64,000 nucleotides of DNA from an uncultured Bacteroides sp. (GCA_900766195.1 CAAFUN010000093.1:1-64000); one strand, 5' to 3'; positions 35,353 to 46,065 are shown, counted from the stretch's first letter. Notes: generated by a model not told the origin, from the sequence alone. Made by a program: numbers and translations.

Positions 35353-37257
35353 TTAATTCCAGAAAGGAGATTGAACTAGATTCGGGTTCTTTTCCACCTC
35401 GTCGACAAAAATCGGAAACCAGTAATAAGCCTTTTTCCAAACTCTTGTCTGGAAGACCACACGTTGATAAAATTCACCCGCATTACTTCCTGCAAAATTC
35501 ATCCCATAATTATCACCTGTCATTTCCGGTAATTCCTCTGCTATTTTCCAACGTCGAATATCCTCCCAGCGTGTTCCCTCACAGCATAGTTCTACTCTAC
35601 GTTCCATTCGTACAATTTTACGTATGGCATCTTGAGTATCATCGACATGAATGTAATTAGCATCGTTTGCAGCAACAGCAGAAAGACTATATTGGCGTAC
35701 ACCAGCTCGTATACGTATCATGTTGATGTATTTCAGTGCTTCAGATCTTGCGGTAGTATTATCATAAGCTTCATTCTCAGCTTCGGCATAATCTAAATAT
35801 GTACCACCCAACCGATAAAGCCAAAGTGGACGAGACGTTTTCCAACTGTTTGTTTTGGGATTATCTGTAGGATATATCTTTTTGCGCACCAAATAGCCAT
35901 TTTGTGGAGCATCATGAGTGAATTTATTATCCTTATGATTTTTAAAGAAATCATACTTTCTGCCTGCTAACGGATACCAAGAACCATTGTAACTCACTGC
36001 TGTATAAAATCTCGGTTCTCTATGGCAATACATATTATATGTTCCGACATCAGTCACTTCACCTCTTTTCCCAGTTCCTTCGGTCCATATAGTATTACGG
36101 ATTTCTTTTTCTGAAGAAAAGCCTGTTTCAGTATAACCACTATTAGGATTATTTATCGGCAAACCGTTATCTGTGAAGAAAGCATCCACTAAGCCCTGGT
36201 AGACACCCATACCACCACCACCTCCAAATTCTGGTGTTACAGCTTTATTGGTATAGAATTGATAATTACTATAAGCACCGCTAGTACTTGTGTAAGGAAA
36301 TAAAATTTCCTTATTTCCTTCCTGATATTTGGTAAAAAACATGTATTCAGTAGACATGAACGGATCCACAGTACCATCAGCATTATACACAGTGAACAAT
36401 TTATGACCGGCTTTTTCCGCCTCATCTATTAAAAGTTTACAAGCTTCAGCGGCTTTAATCCATTTATTAGCGTCATAGGTGGAGTTAAATAACGGTGTAC
36501 CATCTTTATTTGTATAGCCTTTATACCATTCATTCCCATTGACCAAGGGACTGGCTGCAAAGAGTAGCATTTTTGCACGAATGGTAAGGCACATTATAGA
36601 GGTAATACGTCCATATTTCTCTACGTTTTCATAAGTTGCTGGTAACTCTTTCGAAGCATCAAGCATTTCCTTATCCAAATAATTCACAATATCATCAAAG
36701 GGTGTACGGCCGACTAATAGATCAGACAATTTAAAATCGGAAGGAGCAATATAATCGGGTTTAAATGGAATTGGCCCGTAAGTTTCCGTCAAACTCCACC
36801 AATAATATGCAGCAAGAAAACGACATTCTGCTTTCATACGATCCACTTCTGCCTGAGGTAAATCAGAATCAGGCAAAGCATGTACATTTTTTCTAAAGAG
36901 ATACGATTCACGAATTCTCCTCGGATAATCAGCCCAAAAGTTTCCACCCCATCCTGTATTTGGAGTCCACTCTCCGAATATCTTAGGTATGTTACCCCAA
37001 TCCCACTGTTGCCATCTTTTGGAACCAGTAATATCGTCACCAAAAATTTCCCAACCGATATCATTTAACCAGCCTTTTGAAGGATTTGGCAGTCCGGCAT
37101 ATACATAGGCCAAAGCGTTTTCCACCTTGGTTTTATTCTCATAAACCATATTCATATTCAGTTCTGTGTCCGGTTCTTTGTCTAAATAGTTACAAGAGAA
37201 CAAAGAGAATAAGCTAAATAATCCTGTAAAAATATTTATAATTTTAAATCTTTTCAT
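35353..37257 (-). CDS. SusD/RagB family nutrient-binding outer-membrane lipoprotein
   Basis: The surface lid of the SusCD transporter, binding the oligosaccharide. It is 634 residues with lipobox LFSC at about 19-22, the TPR-rich alpha-helical N-terminal region (NKTKVENALAYVYAGL), ECRFLAAYYWWSLTETYGPIPF, and the C-terminal RWEDIRRWKIAE block common to SusD proteins. It lies 12 bp after the SusC stop and is clearly cotranscribed. The length is at the upper end of the family. Confidence 0.96.
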   Translation of the reverse strand: MKRFKIINIFTGLFSLFSLFSCNYLDKEPDTELNMNMVYENKTKVENALAYVYAGLPNPSKGWLNDIGWEIFGDDITGSKRWQQWDWGNIPKIFGEWTPNTGWGGNFWADYPRRIRESYLFRKNVHALPDSDLPQAEVDRMKAECRFLAAYYWWSLTETYGPIPFKPDYIAPSDFKLSDLLVGRTPFDDIVNYLDKEMLDASKELPATYENVEKYGRITSIMCLTIRAKMLLFAASPLVNGNEWYKGYTNKDGTPLFNSTYDANKWIKAAEACKLLIDEAEKAGHKLFTVYNADGTVDPFMSTEYMFFTKYQEGNKEILFPYTSTSGAYSNYQFYTNKAVTPEFGGGGGMGVYQGLVDAFFTDNGLPINNPNSGYTETGFSSEKEIRNTIWTEGTGKRGEVTDVGTYNMYCHREPRFYTAVSYNGSWYPLAGRKYDFFKNHKDNKFTHDAPQNGYLVRKKIYPTDNPKTNSWKTSRPLWLYRLGGTYLDYAEAENEAYDNTTARSEALKYINMIRIRAGVRQYSLSAVAANDANYIHVDDTQDAIRKIVRMERRVELCCEGTRWEDIRRWKIAEELPEMTGDNYGMNFAGSNAGEFYQRVVFQTRVWKKAYYWFPIFVDEVEKNPNLVQSPFWN

Positions 37258-37269
37258 TTTCTTATTTAT

Positions 37270-40200
37270 TTAAAAATTAACATTAACACCTATTAGTAAA
37301 GAGCGCATAGGAGGATATTTCAATCCATCTCCAGAACCTAATTCGGGGTCCCACATTTTGAACTTAGAAAAATAAAATAGATTATTCCCACTTAAATATA
37401 AGCGAATATTCTTTGCATGGAGTTTGTCAAGAATATTTCTTGGTAAGGTATATCCTAATTCTATCGTTTTGCAACGCAGAAAACTCATATCTTTTTTCCA
37501 CCAAGTAGAAGAACGGTAATTCTGCTTGTTAGGAGATTCTGAAAGACGTGGCCAAAAAACATCTTGACTGGGATTTTCCTCCGTCCATCTATCCTGATAA
37601 TTATCGTAGATATTTCCTAATAATCCCTGTCCACTACCCGGGATAAAATAAGAAGATCCACCAATGATACGATGTGTATCTGCAATTCCTTGAAAGAATA
37701 TATTCAAATCCCATTGACGAAAGACTAGATTACCACCGAACCCATAAACAATTCTTGGATCATTTGTCCCACCTATATAACCTTCGTCTGCATCAGTAAT
37801 CTTTCCATTCCCATCCATATCTTTATATTTAATATCTCCAGGGCGAATAGTTGATGACCCTACTTCTTGAGTAGGAATACCAAATTTTAAATTACCACCG
37901 GCATCAAAATCATCTTTTGTGAATAATCGTTCAGCCTGAAGCCCCCAAAGAGTATTCATTGAGCGACCTGTCAGTCCACGATATGTGCCAATACGTTCGA
38001 TAGGCTCATCTTTCTCAGTAACTTTATTAACTGCATAAGAGAATGTAGAGCGCAACCCGACACTCCAATCCTTATTTACTTTAGTATTATAATTTAAAGA
38101 GGCATCCACCCCCTTATTTGTAACTTTTCCATAATTAGCCCACGGAGAAGTAATAAATCCTGTCTGAGTGGGAATAGTATTGCGCTGCATGAAAATATTG
38201 GAACGCTTCTCTTTAAAAATGTCAACCTGCAGATCCAACGCATTCCACAATCCGAGCTCCATGCCAATATTTGTTTTCCATGCAGTTTCCCATGTCAAGT
38301 CGGCAACACCAATGTCACCTTCTGTAATACCACCTCTGTTAATCTGGCCCTGATCTCCCCATTGGTATGATCCTTGTCCTGTGTACACTGTAGTAATGTA
38401 AGCAAACCTACGTCCACCAATATTATCATTTCCTACTTTACCATATGAAGCTCTTAATTTGAGTTTGTTTACCGCATTTTTATACTTTTCCATAAAATGT
38501 TCTTCGGAAATAAGCCACCCCAATGCTATTGAAGGAAAGAAACCAAATCGCTTTCCTTCAGCAAAGTTTTCCGATCCATTATAACCGAAATTAAATTCAC
38601 CGATATAACGTCCACCATACACATATGAAAAACGACCGGCAAAACCCTGCTTCCTATAAGGTTGTACACTTCCGTCATCATAACTTTGTTGATTATAAAG
38701 GAATAGTGCATCTATATCATTACTACCGAATGTCCGGTTATAAGTCAGAGTACCTTCAATATATGTTCTCTTCGTCCCATAATTACTTTCATTAGAGAAA
38801 CTTAAAGCATCATCACCATAACTTAAAATATCATGTATCAGATTACCTTCAGCATCACGTCCGGTAGCTACGTTATAATAACTTGGGCTCATTGATCTGA
38901 TACGACCACTATAATTAAAAGAGTCAAAAGAGAATGACATTTTAGCTTTTAATCCGGGAGTAATCATCCTTAAATTTTGTTCTAACGAAATCAAGGATTG
39001 AAGTTGAGTGTTAATACCTACTATATATCCAGACTGTGTTGCAGTAGCCCAAGGATTGCTTCGATATGCAGCAAGAGGAATTGTACCGTCTGAATAACGT
39101 GTAGGGTATACTATAGGACTGGTTACAAAGGCTTGAGAAAACAAATCATCAATGCTATGGTTCGGACCGTGGCGGTTTTGCATATAACCTCCCACATTAA
39201 GTCGCATAGTTGTGGTTTTTGTGATATCCAGATCCACATTAGCGCGCATATTATAACGATTCAAGCTAATGCTTGTATCATAAGGTAATGTTTTATCTGT
39301 TGCAATGACTCCTTGTTCATTATACCATGAGGCAACTAATGAATAACGGAGGAAATCGGAGCCACCGGCAACTGACATATTGGCCCTTGTAGAATAAGCA
39401 TAGTTCTTCGTTATTTGATCAATCCAGTTCACATCTGGATATAAATCTTTATCATAACCATATCTTGTTTTATCAATCTGCTCTTGAGAATAAGGGAGTT
39501 GGGATTTATTTTCTTTCAATTTGTTCAAGAGTTCCATATAATCGGCTCCGCCAATAAATTTGGGCAATTTAGTCGGTTCGGAAATTGAATGTTCCACTCT
39601 TACATCAACACTAGGAGGACCAACCTGGCCCCGTCTTGTATTGATAATGATAACTCCATTAGCTCCGCGCACACCATACATTGCAGTAGCCGAAGCATCC
39701 TTCAATACAGAAAAAGATTCAATTTCAGCAGGATCAATATTATTCAAATCCCTCTCAATTCCATCAACCAAAACCAAAGGAGTAGTCGTACCTGAAAAAG
39801 TCGAAATACCCCGAATCCAAAAGTTGGAATTGTCATATCCTGGCTCTCCAGAACGGGTTACGGCTATGACACCAGCAATCTGTCCCGCTAAATTATTAGA
39901 AAGTGAACGGGTTGAACCTACTTGAAGCTTTGACGGGGAAATATTATCAATAGCACCAACAATAGACACTTTTTTCTGCGTGCCATAACCAGTTACAACC
40001 ACTTCATTTAATGCGCTAATGTCTTCTTCTAGTACTACATTGAAGTTAATCGCATTTCCAACTCTTATTTTTTGAGTTTTAAATCCTATATATGATATTT
40101 CGATAATAACATTTTTATCAGAAATATTCAAATAGAAATGTCCGTCGAGATCTGTTATTGTACCTGCATTATTATTATCACCGGAAATTTTCACATTCAC

Positions 40201-40608
40201 CCCAGGTAAGGCAGCCTTCTCTTTATCGGTCACCGTACCGGAAACGCGAATGGCATTTTCTTTTTTTTGAGAAGGTACTGGCTTTTTGAAAACTGTAATT
40301 TGCCTTCCTTTAATAACGTAAGAATTATCTGTTCCCGAAAAAAGCACATTTAAGATTTCAGCAAAAGATTTATCAACTATATTTACCTGCACTTTACGGT
40401 TCAAATCAACAGCAGCATCTTTATAGAAAATAAAGTATTTGCCATTTTTCTCAATATAATTAAAAACCTGTAATACAGTCATTTCATTTTGAGTAGAACT
40501 AATTCTATAATCTGTACGAAAATCAGTTGCAGATATACTCACTGTATGAAATAAGGATAACAAAAAAAACAAAAAAACACTTTTAATTGGTAATAAATAC
40601 CCTTTCAT
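37270..40608 (-). CDS. SusC-like TonB-dependent receptor with STN signalling domain
   Basis: The outer-membrane pore that imports oligosaccharides with SusD. From the ATG at 40608 it has 1112 residues: signal peptide (about 1-28), a secretin/TonB N-terminal (STN) domain (about 40-95) that contacts an anti-sigma factor, then a carboxypeptidase-regulatory-like domain (VSGTVTDKEKAALPGVNVKI). The TonB-box-like ALNEVVVTGYGTQ follows, then the plug (IRGISTF, LVDGIERD) and the barrel ending in Phe. The STN domain fits the FecR and ECF genes immediately upstream. The start 12 codons upstream lacks a signal and is less likely. Confidence 0.95.
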   Translation of the reverse strand: MKGYLLPIKSVFLFFLLSLFHTVSISATDFRTDYRISSTQNEMTVLQVFNYIEKNGKYFIFYKDAAVDLNRKVQVNIVDKSFAEILNVLFSGTDNSYVIKGRQITVFKKPVPSQKKENAIRVSGTVTDKEKAALPGVNVKISGDNNNAGTITDLDGHFYLNISDKNVIIEISYIGFKTQKIRVGNAINFNVVLEEDISALNEVVVTGYGTQKKVSIVGAIDNISPSKLQVGSTRSLSNNLAGQIAGVIAVTRSGEPGYDNSNFWIRGISTFSGTTTPLVLVDGIERDLNNIDPAEIESFSVLKDASATAMYGVRGANGVIIINTRRGQVGPPSVDVRVEHSISEPTKLPKFIGGADYMELLNKLKENKSQLPYSQEQIDKTRYGYDKDLYPDVNWIDQITKNYAYSTRANMSVAGGSDFLRYSLVASWYNEQGVIATDKTLPYDTSISLNRYNMRANVDLDITKTTTMRLNVGGYMQNRHGPNHSIDDLFSQAFVTSPIVYPTRYSDGTIPLAAYRSNPWATATQSGYIVGINTQLQSLISLEQNLRMITPGLKAKMSFSFDSFNYSGRIRSMSPSYYNVATGRDAEGNLIHDILSYGDDALSFSNESNYGTKRTYIEGTLTYNRTFGSNDIDALFLYNQQSYDDGSVQPYRKQGFAGRFSYVYGGRYIGEFNFGYNGSENFAEGKRFGFFPSIALGWLISEEHFMEKYKNAVNKLKLRASYGKVGNDNIGGRRFAYITTVYTGQGSYQWGDQGQINRGGITEGDIGVADLTWETAWKTNIGMELGLWNALDLQVDIFKEKRSNIFMQRNTIPTQTGFITSPWANYGKVTNKGVDASLNYNTKVNKDWSVGLRSTFSYAVNKVTEKDEPIERIGTYRGLTGRSMNTLWGLQAERLFTKDDFDAGGNLKFGIPTQEVGSSTIRPGDIKYKDMDGNGKITDADEGYIGGTNDPRIVYGFGGNLVFRQWDLNIFFQGIADTHRIIGGSSYFIPGSGQGLLGNIYDNYQDRWTEENPSQDVFWPRLSESPNKQNYRSSTWWKKDMSFLRCKTIELGYTLPRNILDKLHAKNIRLYLSGNNLFYFSKFKMWDPELGSGDGLKYPPMRSLLIGVNVNF

Positions 40609-40690
40609 AGGCCTGATATGGCTATGAATTACATGATTTATCATATCTTTGTAATGAATTTAGTTAACACTATTTTCTTATTTAAGATTC

Positions 40691-40728
40691 TAGGTTGGAT
40701 GTGATAATTGCAGTCTCACTCCAACCTA
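40691..40728. promoter_or_regulatory. hairpin in the leader between fecR and susC
   Basis: TAGGTTGGA (40691-40699) pairs with TCCAACCTA (40720-40728). After a one-base bulge, GTGA pairs with TCAC, giving 13 bp in all. It lies in the 184-bp gap upstream of susC. On the transcribed minus strand no T run follows, so it is more likely a leader or processing structure than a terminator. Confidence 0.5.
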
Positions 40729-40792
40729 CTTTTTATGCTCAAGGTCCGTTTTTCATAGTATTTTTGTAATAATTTAATCCATAAGGTTAACA

Positions 40793-41992
40793 TCAATCAC
40801 GACCTAACCGATAGCCTCCATCGTTTGTCATAATTACATCTGCGGGTATTGTACCGGCTATAGACTCCAGCACATCCTGCAAATCATCTCTTAAATCAAG
40901 CTTTCCACTAAAAGTTATATTTAGTAATTCAGAAGCTATTGTTATCTTCTTACCGTAATACCGCGTCAACTTATTCACAATATTTTCAATAGATTCTTTG
41001 TGAAATTCATAGTATCCTTCAGTCCAACTGATATATTCTGATACATCAACATTTCGAACTCCGATTTCATTCTTATCAATATATGAAAGCATCTCGCCGG
41101 GATTTAGATTTTTTTGTTGTTTGTCTGAAGTCTGTACCCAAACTCTTCCATGCACCAACACCACAGTAGAAAGCGTTCTGTCAGGACTGGTGCAGACATC
41201 GAAAGCAGTTCCCAACACTTGCACATTCATACGATCGGTTCTGACAACAAAAGGTCTGGACTTATCGGGCGAAACTTGCAGATAGACTTCTCCTTCAACA
41301 TATATCTCACGTTTATTATGCAAGAATATAACAGGATATACTACTCTCGTATTGGCATTCACATCCATCTGGGTACCGTCAGAAAATATAATGGACGATC
41401 TTTTTCCAGCAGGTACAATCAGTTGGTTATAAGTATCCTCTCCACCACCCAATTTCTGTTCTAAATTCGAATTGATCGAAAATTTACCATTCTTAGTATA
41501 CTTCAGTTGACTCTCCTTACCAGCTATTTTAAGGTTTTCCTTTTCCGACAATATCAATTGTACATCTGTATTAGTCCCTCCGCTATGTCGTTTTACCGCC
41601 ATAATGGAATCTATTGATGAAGGTACCGAGGTTATCTTATCAAGCCAAATAGTACATACGACTAATATAGCCAGACATGCCGCAGCTCCTATTATCTTAT
41701 AAAAAATCACTCTTTTCTTATGTGTTCTTTTAAAATTCGCATTCTTACATTCTATGCGCTTCCACAATTCATCAGCATCATCACTTGCCATTTTTTCCCT
41801 TGAACACAGAGACACCATATTTAAAATATTCCGAGCTTGGGCTATTTCCTTTCGCAACTGCTCGTCATGCAACTCCAACTCCTCCCAGAATTTCCAACCA
41901 TCCTCAGTTGGATTCCTTTCGGATTCCAAGAAATAATCGTCATCAAGCAATTCGACTACTGTAAAGCCTAAATATGTTGATAAATCTTTCAT
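40793..41992 (-). CDS. FecR-family anti-sigma factor
   Basis: An inner-membrane anti-sigma factor that holds the ECF sigma factor until the STN domain of SusC signals substrate. From the ATG at 41992 (399 residues; an upstream TTG start is less likely) it has a cytoplasmic N-terminal region and one membrane helix at about 104-124 (IIGAAACLAILVVCTIWL). The periplasmic FecR domain contains AGKRSSIIFSDGTQMDVNA and VLGTAFDV, and a C-terminal DUF4974-type domain follows with the pattern ISWTEGYYEF. It sits between the sigma gene and susC, the standard arrangement. Confidence 0.94.
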   Translation of the reverse strand: MKDLSTYLGFTVVELLDDDYFLESERNPTEDGWKFWEELELHDEQLRKEIAQARNILNMVSLCSREKMASDDADELWKRIECKNANFKRTHKKRVIFYKIIGAAACLAILVVCTIWLDKITSVPSSIDSIMAVKRHSGGTNTDVQLILSEKENLKIAGKESQLKYTKNGKFSINSNLEQKLGGGEDTYNQLIVPAGKRSSIIFSDGTQMDVNANTRVVYPVIFLHNKREIYVEGEVYLQVSPDKSRPFVVRTDRMNVQVLGTAFDVCTSPDRTLSTVVLVHGRVWVQTSDKQQKNLNPGEMLSYIDKNEIGVRNVDVSEYISWTEGYYEFHKESIENIVNKLTRYYGKKITIASELLNITFSGKLDLRDDLQDVLESIAGTIPADVIMTNDGGYRLGRD

Positions 41993-42073
41993 TTTTAATC
42001 TTTGTTTAATAGGCAAGTTGATTCTTAATATCTACTCACCTATTTTAAAATAGAAATTCAAAAAAAACATTTT

Positions 42074-42661
42074 TTATACTTTCGTATTACTACGAGTACT
42101 ATTATTCAAGACAATTCGTAACTTTGTCAGTGCCCTTTGAATTAAATTACAAGCGGATTGATAATTCAAATCCATTAGTTTGCATATATCTTCATATTCA
42201 AGCTTCTCATAAAAACGATAGTAGATAATTTCCCTTTGTCTGGCAGATAAACTGTAGAGTATTTGCGACACAGCTACCTCTTGTAAAGTCAATGTTTCAT
42301 CGGCTATGAATGACTCTTCAACAGAAAGATCAAAACTATATTCTTCTTCACTGGAAATTGTGGATAGACAAACGTCAAATCGGTGTTTCCTTGCAAAGGA
42401 ATTAAATAAGCAATTTTTCAACGCAGACATAAAATAGACTTTTACATTTTTTGGTAAAGAAAGATTCTTATGATATTGATAAATCTGAGTAAAGACGTCT
42501 TGAATACAATCTTTTACTAATTCTGAATCATCGGTAAAGCGACATCCAAACTGATAAAGATGTTGGACATAGTGTGAATATAACCAAGCATAGGCATCAT
42601 TACTCCCTTCAATAAACAACCCCCATTGTTGTTTGCTTTGATCATTTATTTTATTTTCCAT
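42074..42661 (-). CDS. ECF-type RNA polymerase sigma factor
   Basis: A sigma-70 family extracytoplasmic-function factor of 195 residues. Region 2 is at about 25-90 (DDSELVKDCIQDVFTQIYQYH), and region 4 is at about 135-185 (SLSARQREIIYYRFYEKLEYEDIC with helix-turn-helix LNYQSACNLIQRALTKLR). It is expected to direct transcription of the susC-susD operon when released by the FecR protein. It is 81 bp upstream of fecR on the same strand. The gap to the GH115 gene has no TAnnTTTG match. Confidence 0.94.
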   Translation of the reverse strand: MENKINDQSKQQWGLFIEGSNDAYAWLYSHYVQHLYQFGCRFTDDSELVKDCIQDVFTQIYQYHKNLSLPKNVKVYFMSALKNCLFNSFARKHRFDVCLSTISSEEEYSFDLSVEESFIADETLTLQEVAVSQILYSLSARQREIIYYRFYEKLEYEDICKLMDLNYQSACNLIQRALTKLRIVLNNSTRSNTKV

Positions 42662-42828
42662 AGATAGTATTTATTAACCATCTTTTTAGTTGTTTTGTAA
42701 TATTTCATTTTAAACAATAAGGTTTGTAAATTACATATTCTCTTAGCGGCATTAAAGAACTTATATAAAGCTTTACATACGTTTTTTAATGCAAGAAAGT
42801 AATTTTACTTACCGTTTGCAATGGATTT

Positions 42829-45801
42829 TTACTTAGCAGCCTCTTGTTCGTTTCTAGTAGGTTGCGGTCCCATATAGGAGCGCTTCATACCTCCAAAGTC
42901 CAATACAACTTTTTGCAGAACTGTACCAGCATCTCCACAAATGATTTTCACCGTATGTTTACCCGGTTGATCTATATGAAGAGTAGTCTTGTTGATTCTG
43001 CAATTTTTCAATACGCTTTCATACCAGATCTGGGCATATTCGAAAGAAGAAGTAGATGGAGTCATTATCGGACCTTCGTCTATACATACACCATATTTGG
43101 TTTCAACATTGGTTGCTTCATGTCCGGCATATCCTCTATCTTTGCTGATGGGAAATGTAGGCAACACATATGTATAAACGTCTACCGATCCTTGCTCAAA
43201 TGTATAAAAATCATATTCTAAACGTGGTGTATTAGGTGCTGCGGTACGTTGTGCAGGGGCGATAGGATTACCCAACTGTACAGCTGTATTCTCACATCCC
43301 AATTTAGGAATCATAATCATCTTAATTGCATCATTCTCCACTTTACGATGAAAACTTGCCGCATCTATCGAAACGTATCCGTTATTTTCAACGAACAGCG
43401 TATCCATTTCGGCCAACGAAGGAGAAATAGGATTAAAAACAGAAACATAGACACGTTCTTTCTCACCGCGATCAGAAGTAATATCTAGTGTTCCGAGTAT
43501 TCTTTCGCCAACAGGGACCTTTGCCCAGTCGATAGAAACTTCAATACGATCTTCAGTCGCTGTCTCTCCTATTTTTTTGCTAACTAAAATCCAGTCGTTT
43601 GTTACAGCAGTTTTCCATTTCAACGGAATAGCACCTTTATTGAATACATCTACATAATAAGACTGACGTAGATAAGTATTGAAACATGGCAATGAGTGGA
43701 AGCTTTGCATACCTTTCAACACAGCCTCACCCTCGGCCATTACACCCAGAGAAGCTACAGAAGCCAGCTCAACATCTCTCAACTTCGGAAGTTCAAAATA
43801 AGCAGCCGCAAACCCTTGCTTCATAGTCATCACATGATTCCATTTACCGTCAAGTAGTGAGTTATAGCCTTTGGTTATAACTTCCAGACTGTCATAACAA
43901 GTTTTTGCTGATTTCTCCAAATCCTTAGCCGATGCTCTTTGCAGAATAGCATACCAACGGTTTCTTTGTCCATCCAGTATCATTCTGTTCAACAGTTCGC
44001 ATCCCTTTACCGGATAATATAATGACTGATAAAAACATGCTTTCTGTTTTTCATCTGACATATTATTCAGAATTTTCTCTACGATACCTCCAATACGGCG
44101 GTATTCGCTCAAACGATTGTCCACTTCACGATAATTGGTCAGTGAGAAGTCCGTATCAGTATTCCGTTCTCTTCCATATTTATCAGTCGTCCACTGATAG
44201 CCCCACCCCATGAATTCGGGTTTACGTGTAAAAGCTAGCTTATAGAAAGAATTGACTACATCCCGACATTCATTGCAGTATTGGTTACCCAACATGCCAC
44301 ACAACCATTCTGTACGATAATTGGCTGCTCTTTCAAAGTTGAAAGAATCAATATCGAAAGCCATTGTCAGGAAGTAATCCACAGCGAATTCACATGACTT
44401 AATGTCACCGGCATTCAGCAACCAGATGCGATCGGCTGTTGTATCATACGCTTTTCTAAGTTCTTCATACATCAATGTAGGAGAAGTTGTATTCATCCAA
44501 AGGTGATCGTGAGGTTTACCAAGATAAGAAGAGTGATAATATACACCCGAACGGCCCGAACGCTTCTGTTCCTTCGGACTGCTCAAACGTTTCATATAAC
44601 CATAGTTGTCATCCGGCCAGACAATTGTTACGTCATCCGGTAACTCCAAGCCCTCGTCATATACATCCAGCACTTCTTTATATGGAGTAAATGCCTGGGG
44701 AATCTCCTCACCCGGTTTACGGATGGCATCAATCAACATCTGTCTTTGTGCCATCAGAGCCTCCTGAAGCATATCTTTTCTATCGCCCATATCATTGCTT
44801 GCGTTCATGGCTCTGTCGTGCAGTCCGCGCAATGCCAGCGTATACACATTTTCAAAGGGAGCGCATTCCTTTACGCGTGCATTCAACACGCTGTCTACGC
44901 CTTTTTTATTATTAATGTAGTCCCACTCACCCATTTTATCACGCTTCCATTCACTTGCCGTATTAAGCAATAACGGTTCGCAATGAGAAGAACCCATGAT
45001 GATGGCAAAGCGATCTGCAACCACTCTGTTCTCAGGAATACGGTGAAATGCCATAGATACATCGTGCATAGCCGGACACAAATAGTTGGCCTGAAGACGA
45101 AGCAAAAGCTCACAAACCTTGGCATAAGTCCGTGGACCAAAGTTGCCCAATTCTTTCTCAAAATTATCTCTTGCCCAACGATAAAGTCCCCAGTCTTCGT
45201 CATTGATAAAAATACCTCTGTACTTCACTGTAGGCTCTTTAGAAATATACTTGTCTACTTTCAGGTGTAACTGGTCCTTCTTTATGATAGGAGCATCCGC
45301 CCACCAATACCAGGGAGACACACCGATAATTCTCGATACAGAAAGCAGTCCATAAGCAGTACCTCTGCGGTCGCTACCTACAATTACCAACGCCTTGTCC
45401 ACACCCGGAAACGGATTGTGCACAAGCTGCACCAGATAACTTTCCCAACGATTCTTCAAAGGTTTTACATCCAGTTTCTTCTTTGTAATCATTTGGTAGA
45501 TCCACTCATTATGACCCAAGGTACCGACGATAATGCAGTCCTTTTGAGGCGCTTCTTTGGTAGTAGCAACGTCCAGAAGCTGTCCGCTCACCTCTTTCAC
45601 ATCATTTGCAAATAGTCCTGCCGTCGTTTTTACAACTTCAAAGTCTTTTGCGTCATAGTACACACAGGCTTTATCCTTCTTGCCAACGAGACAAAACACG
45701 TTGGATCTGCTACTATTCTGCGATAACGAAACTTGAGCCAGTGCTGCCGAGGAACTCTGCAGCAATATGCCTCCTAATAAAATACATTTAAAAAGACTCA
45801 T
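42829..45801 (-). CDS. glycoside hydrolase family 115 (alpha-glucuronidase type)
   Basis: A large secreted enzyme (990 residues, signal ending near ALA-Q) removing (4-O-methyl-)glucuronic acid side groups from xylan or arabinogalactan. Family blocks are visible: VIVGSDRRGTAYGLLSVSRI, KYRGIFINDEDWGL, WPDDNYGYMKRL, SGRSGVYYHSSYLG followed by PHDHLW, and a C-terminal beta-sandwich region. The length and domain order are typical. It lies upstream of the sigma factor on the same strand and downstream of a gene remnant. The exact uronide substrate is inference. Confidence 0.93.
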   Translation of the reverse strand: MSLFKCILLGGILLQSSSAALAQVSLSQNSSRSNVFCLVGKKDKACVYYDAKDFEVVKTTAGLFANDVKEVSGQLLDVATTKEAPQKDCIIVGTLGHNEWIYQMITKKKLDVKPLKNRWESYLVQLVHNPFPGVDKALVIVGSDRRGTAYGLLSVSRIIGVSPWYWWADAPIIKKDQLHLKVDKYISKEPTVKYRGIFINDEDWGLYRWARDNFEKELGNFGPRTYAKVCELLLRLQANYLCPAMHDVSMAFHRIPENRVVADRFAIIMGSSHCEPLLLNTASEWKRDKMGEWDYINNKKGVDSVLNARVKECAPFENVYTLALRGLHDRAMNASNDMGDRKDMLQEALMAQRQMLIDAIRKPGEEIPQAFTPYKEVLDVYDEGLELPDDVTIVWPDDNYGYMKRLSSPKEQKRSGRSGVYYHSSYLGKPHDHLWMNTTSPTLMYEELRKAYDTTADRIWLLNAGDIKSCEFAVDYFLTMAFDIDSFNFERAANYRTEWLCGMLGNQYCNECRDVVNSFYKLAFTRKPEFMGWGYQWTTDKYGRERNTDTDFSLTNYREVDNRLSEYRRIGGIVEKILNNMSDEKQKACFYQSLYYPVKGCELLNRMILDGQRNRWYAILQRASAKDLEKSAKTCYDSLEVITKGYNSLLDGKWNHVMTMKQGFAAAYFELPKLRDVELASVASLGVMAEGEAVLKGMQSFHSLPCFNTYLRQSYYVDVFNKGAIPLKWKTAVTNDWILVSKKIGETATEDRIEVSIDWAKVPVGERILGTLDITSDRGEKERVYVSVFNPISPSLAEMDTLFVENNGYVSIDAASFHRKVENDAIKMIMIPKLGCENTAVQLGNPIAPAQRTAAPNTPRLEYDFYTFEQGSVDVYTYVLPTFPISKDRGYAGHEATNVETKYGVCIDEGPIMTPSTSSFEYAQIWYESVLKNCRINKTTLHIDQPGKHTVKIICGDAGTVLQKVVLDFGGMKRSYMGPQPTRNEQEAAK

Positions 45802-45824
45802 TGTTTATTATTCTAATTTATAAG

Positions 45825-46065
45825 TTATTTCTCCACCCTATCCTCTTCATTTGGTTTTGCATCTTCAAAAACTTTCCATTGAGTATCGGCATAAGGCAAC
45901 TTCCTGTTCTTTGTAGGATTCACTTTCAGCCACCCAATAGCCAATCCATTTTCCTCCATACGCCTGTTTCTCGGTTACAAAACGGCAGATATTACGTCTG
46001 TCTATTTCATCGGTAGTATACTCTTCGGAGAACAATAATGCGAATACCTTCTTATATATAATCAT
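45825..46065 (-). pseudogene. frameshifted gene remnant between the GH130 and GH115 genes
   Basis: Two minus-strand frames join into one protein-like reading: EEYTTDEIDRRNICRFVTEK first, then after a shift near Gly-Gly-Lys-Trp, WLKVNPTKNRKLPYADTQWK and VFEDAKPNEEDRVEK to the stop at 45825-45827. The octapeptide LPYADTQW also occurs in the GH105 at 50261-51385, and the DNA there matches closely over about 22 bp. The source gene is not identified; a decayed PUL enzyme is the best guess. Confidence 0.4.
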
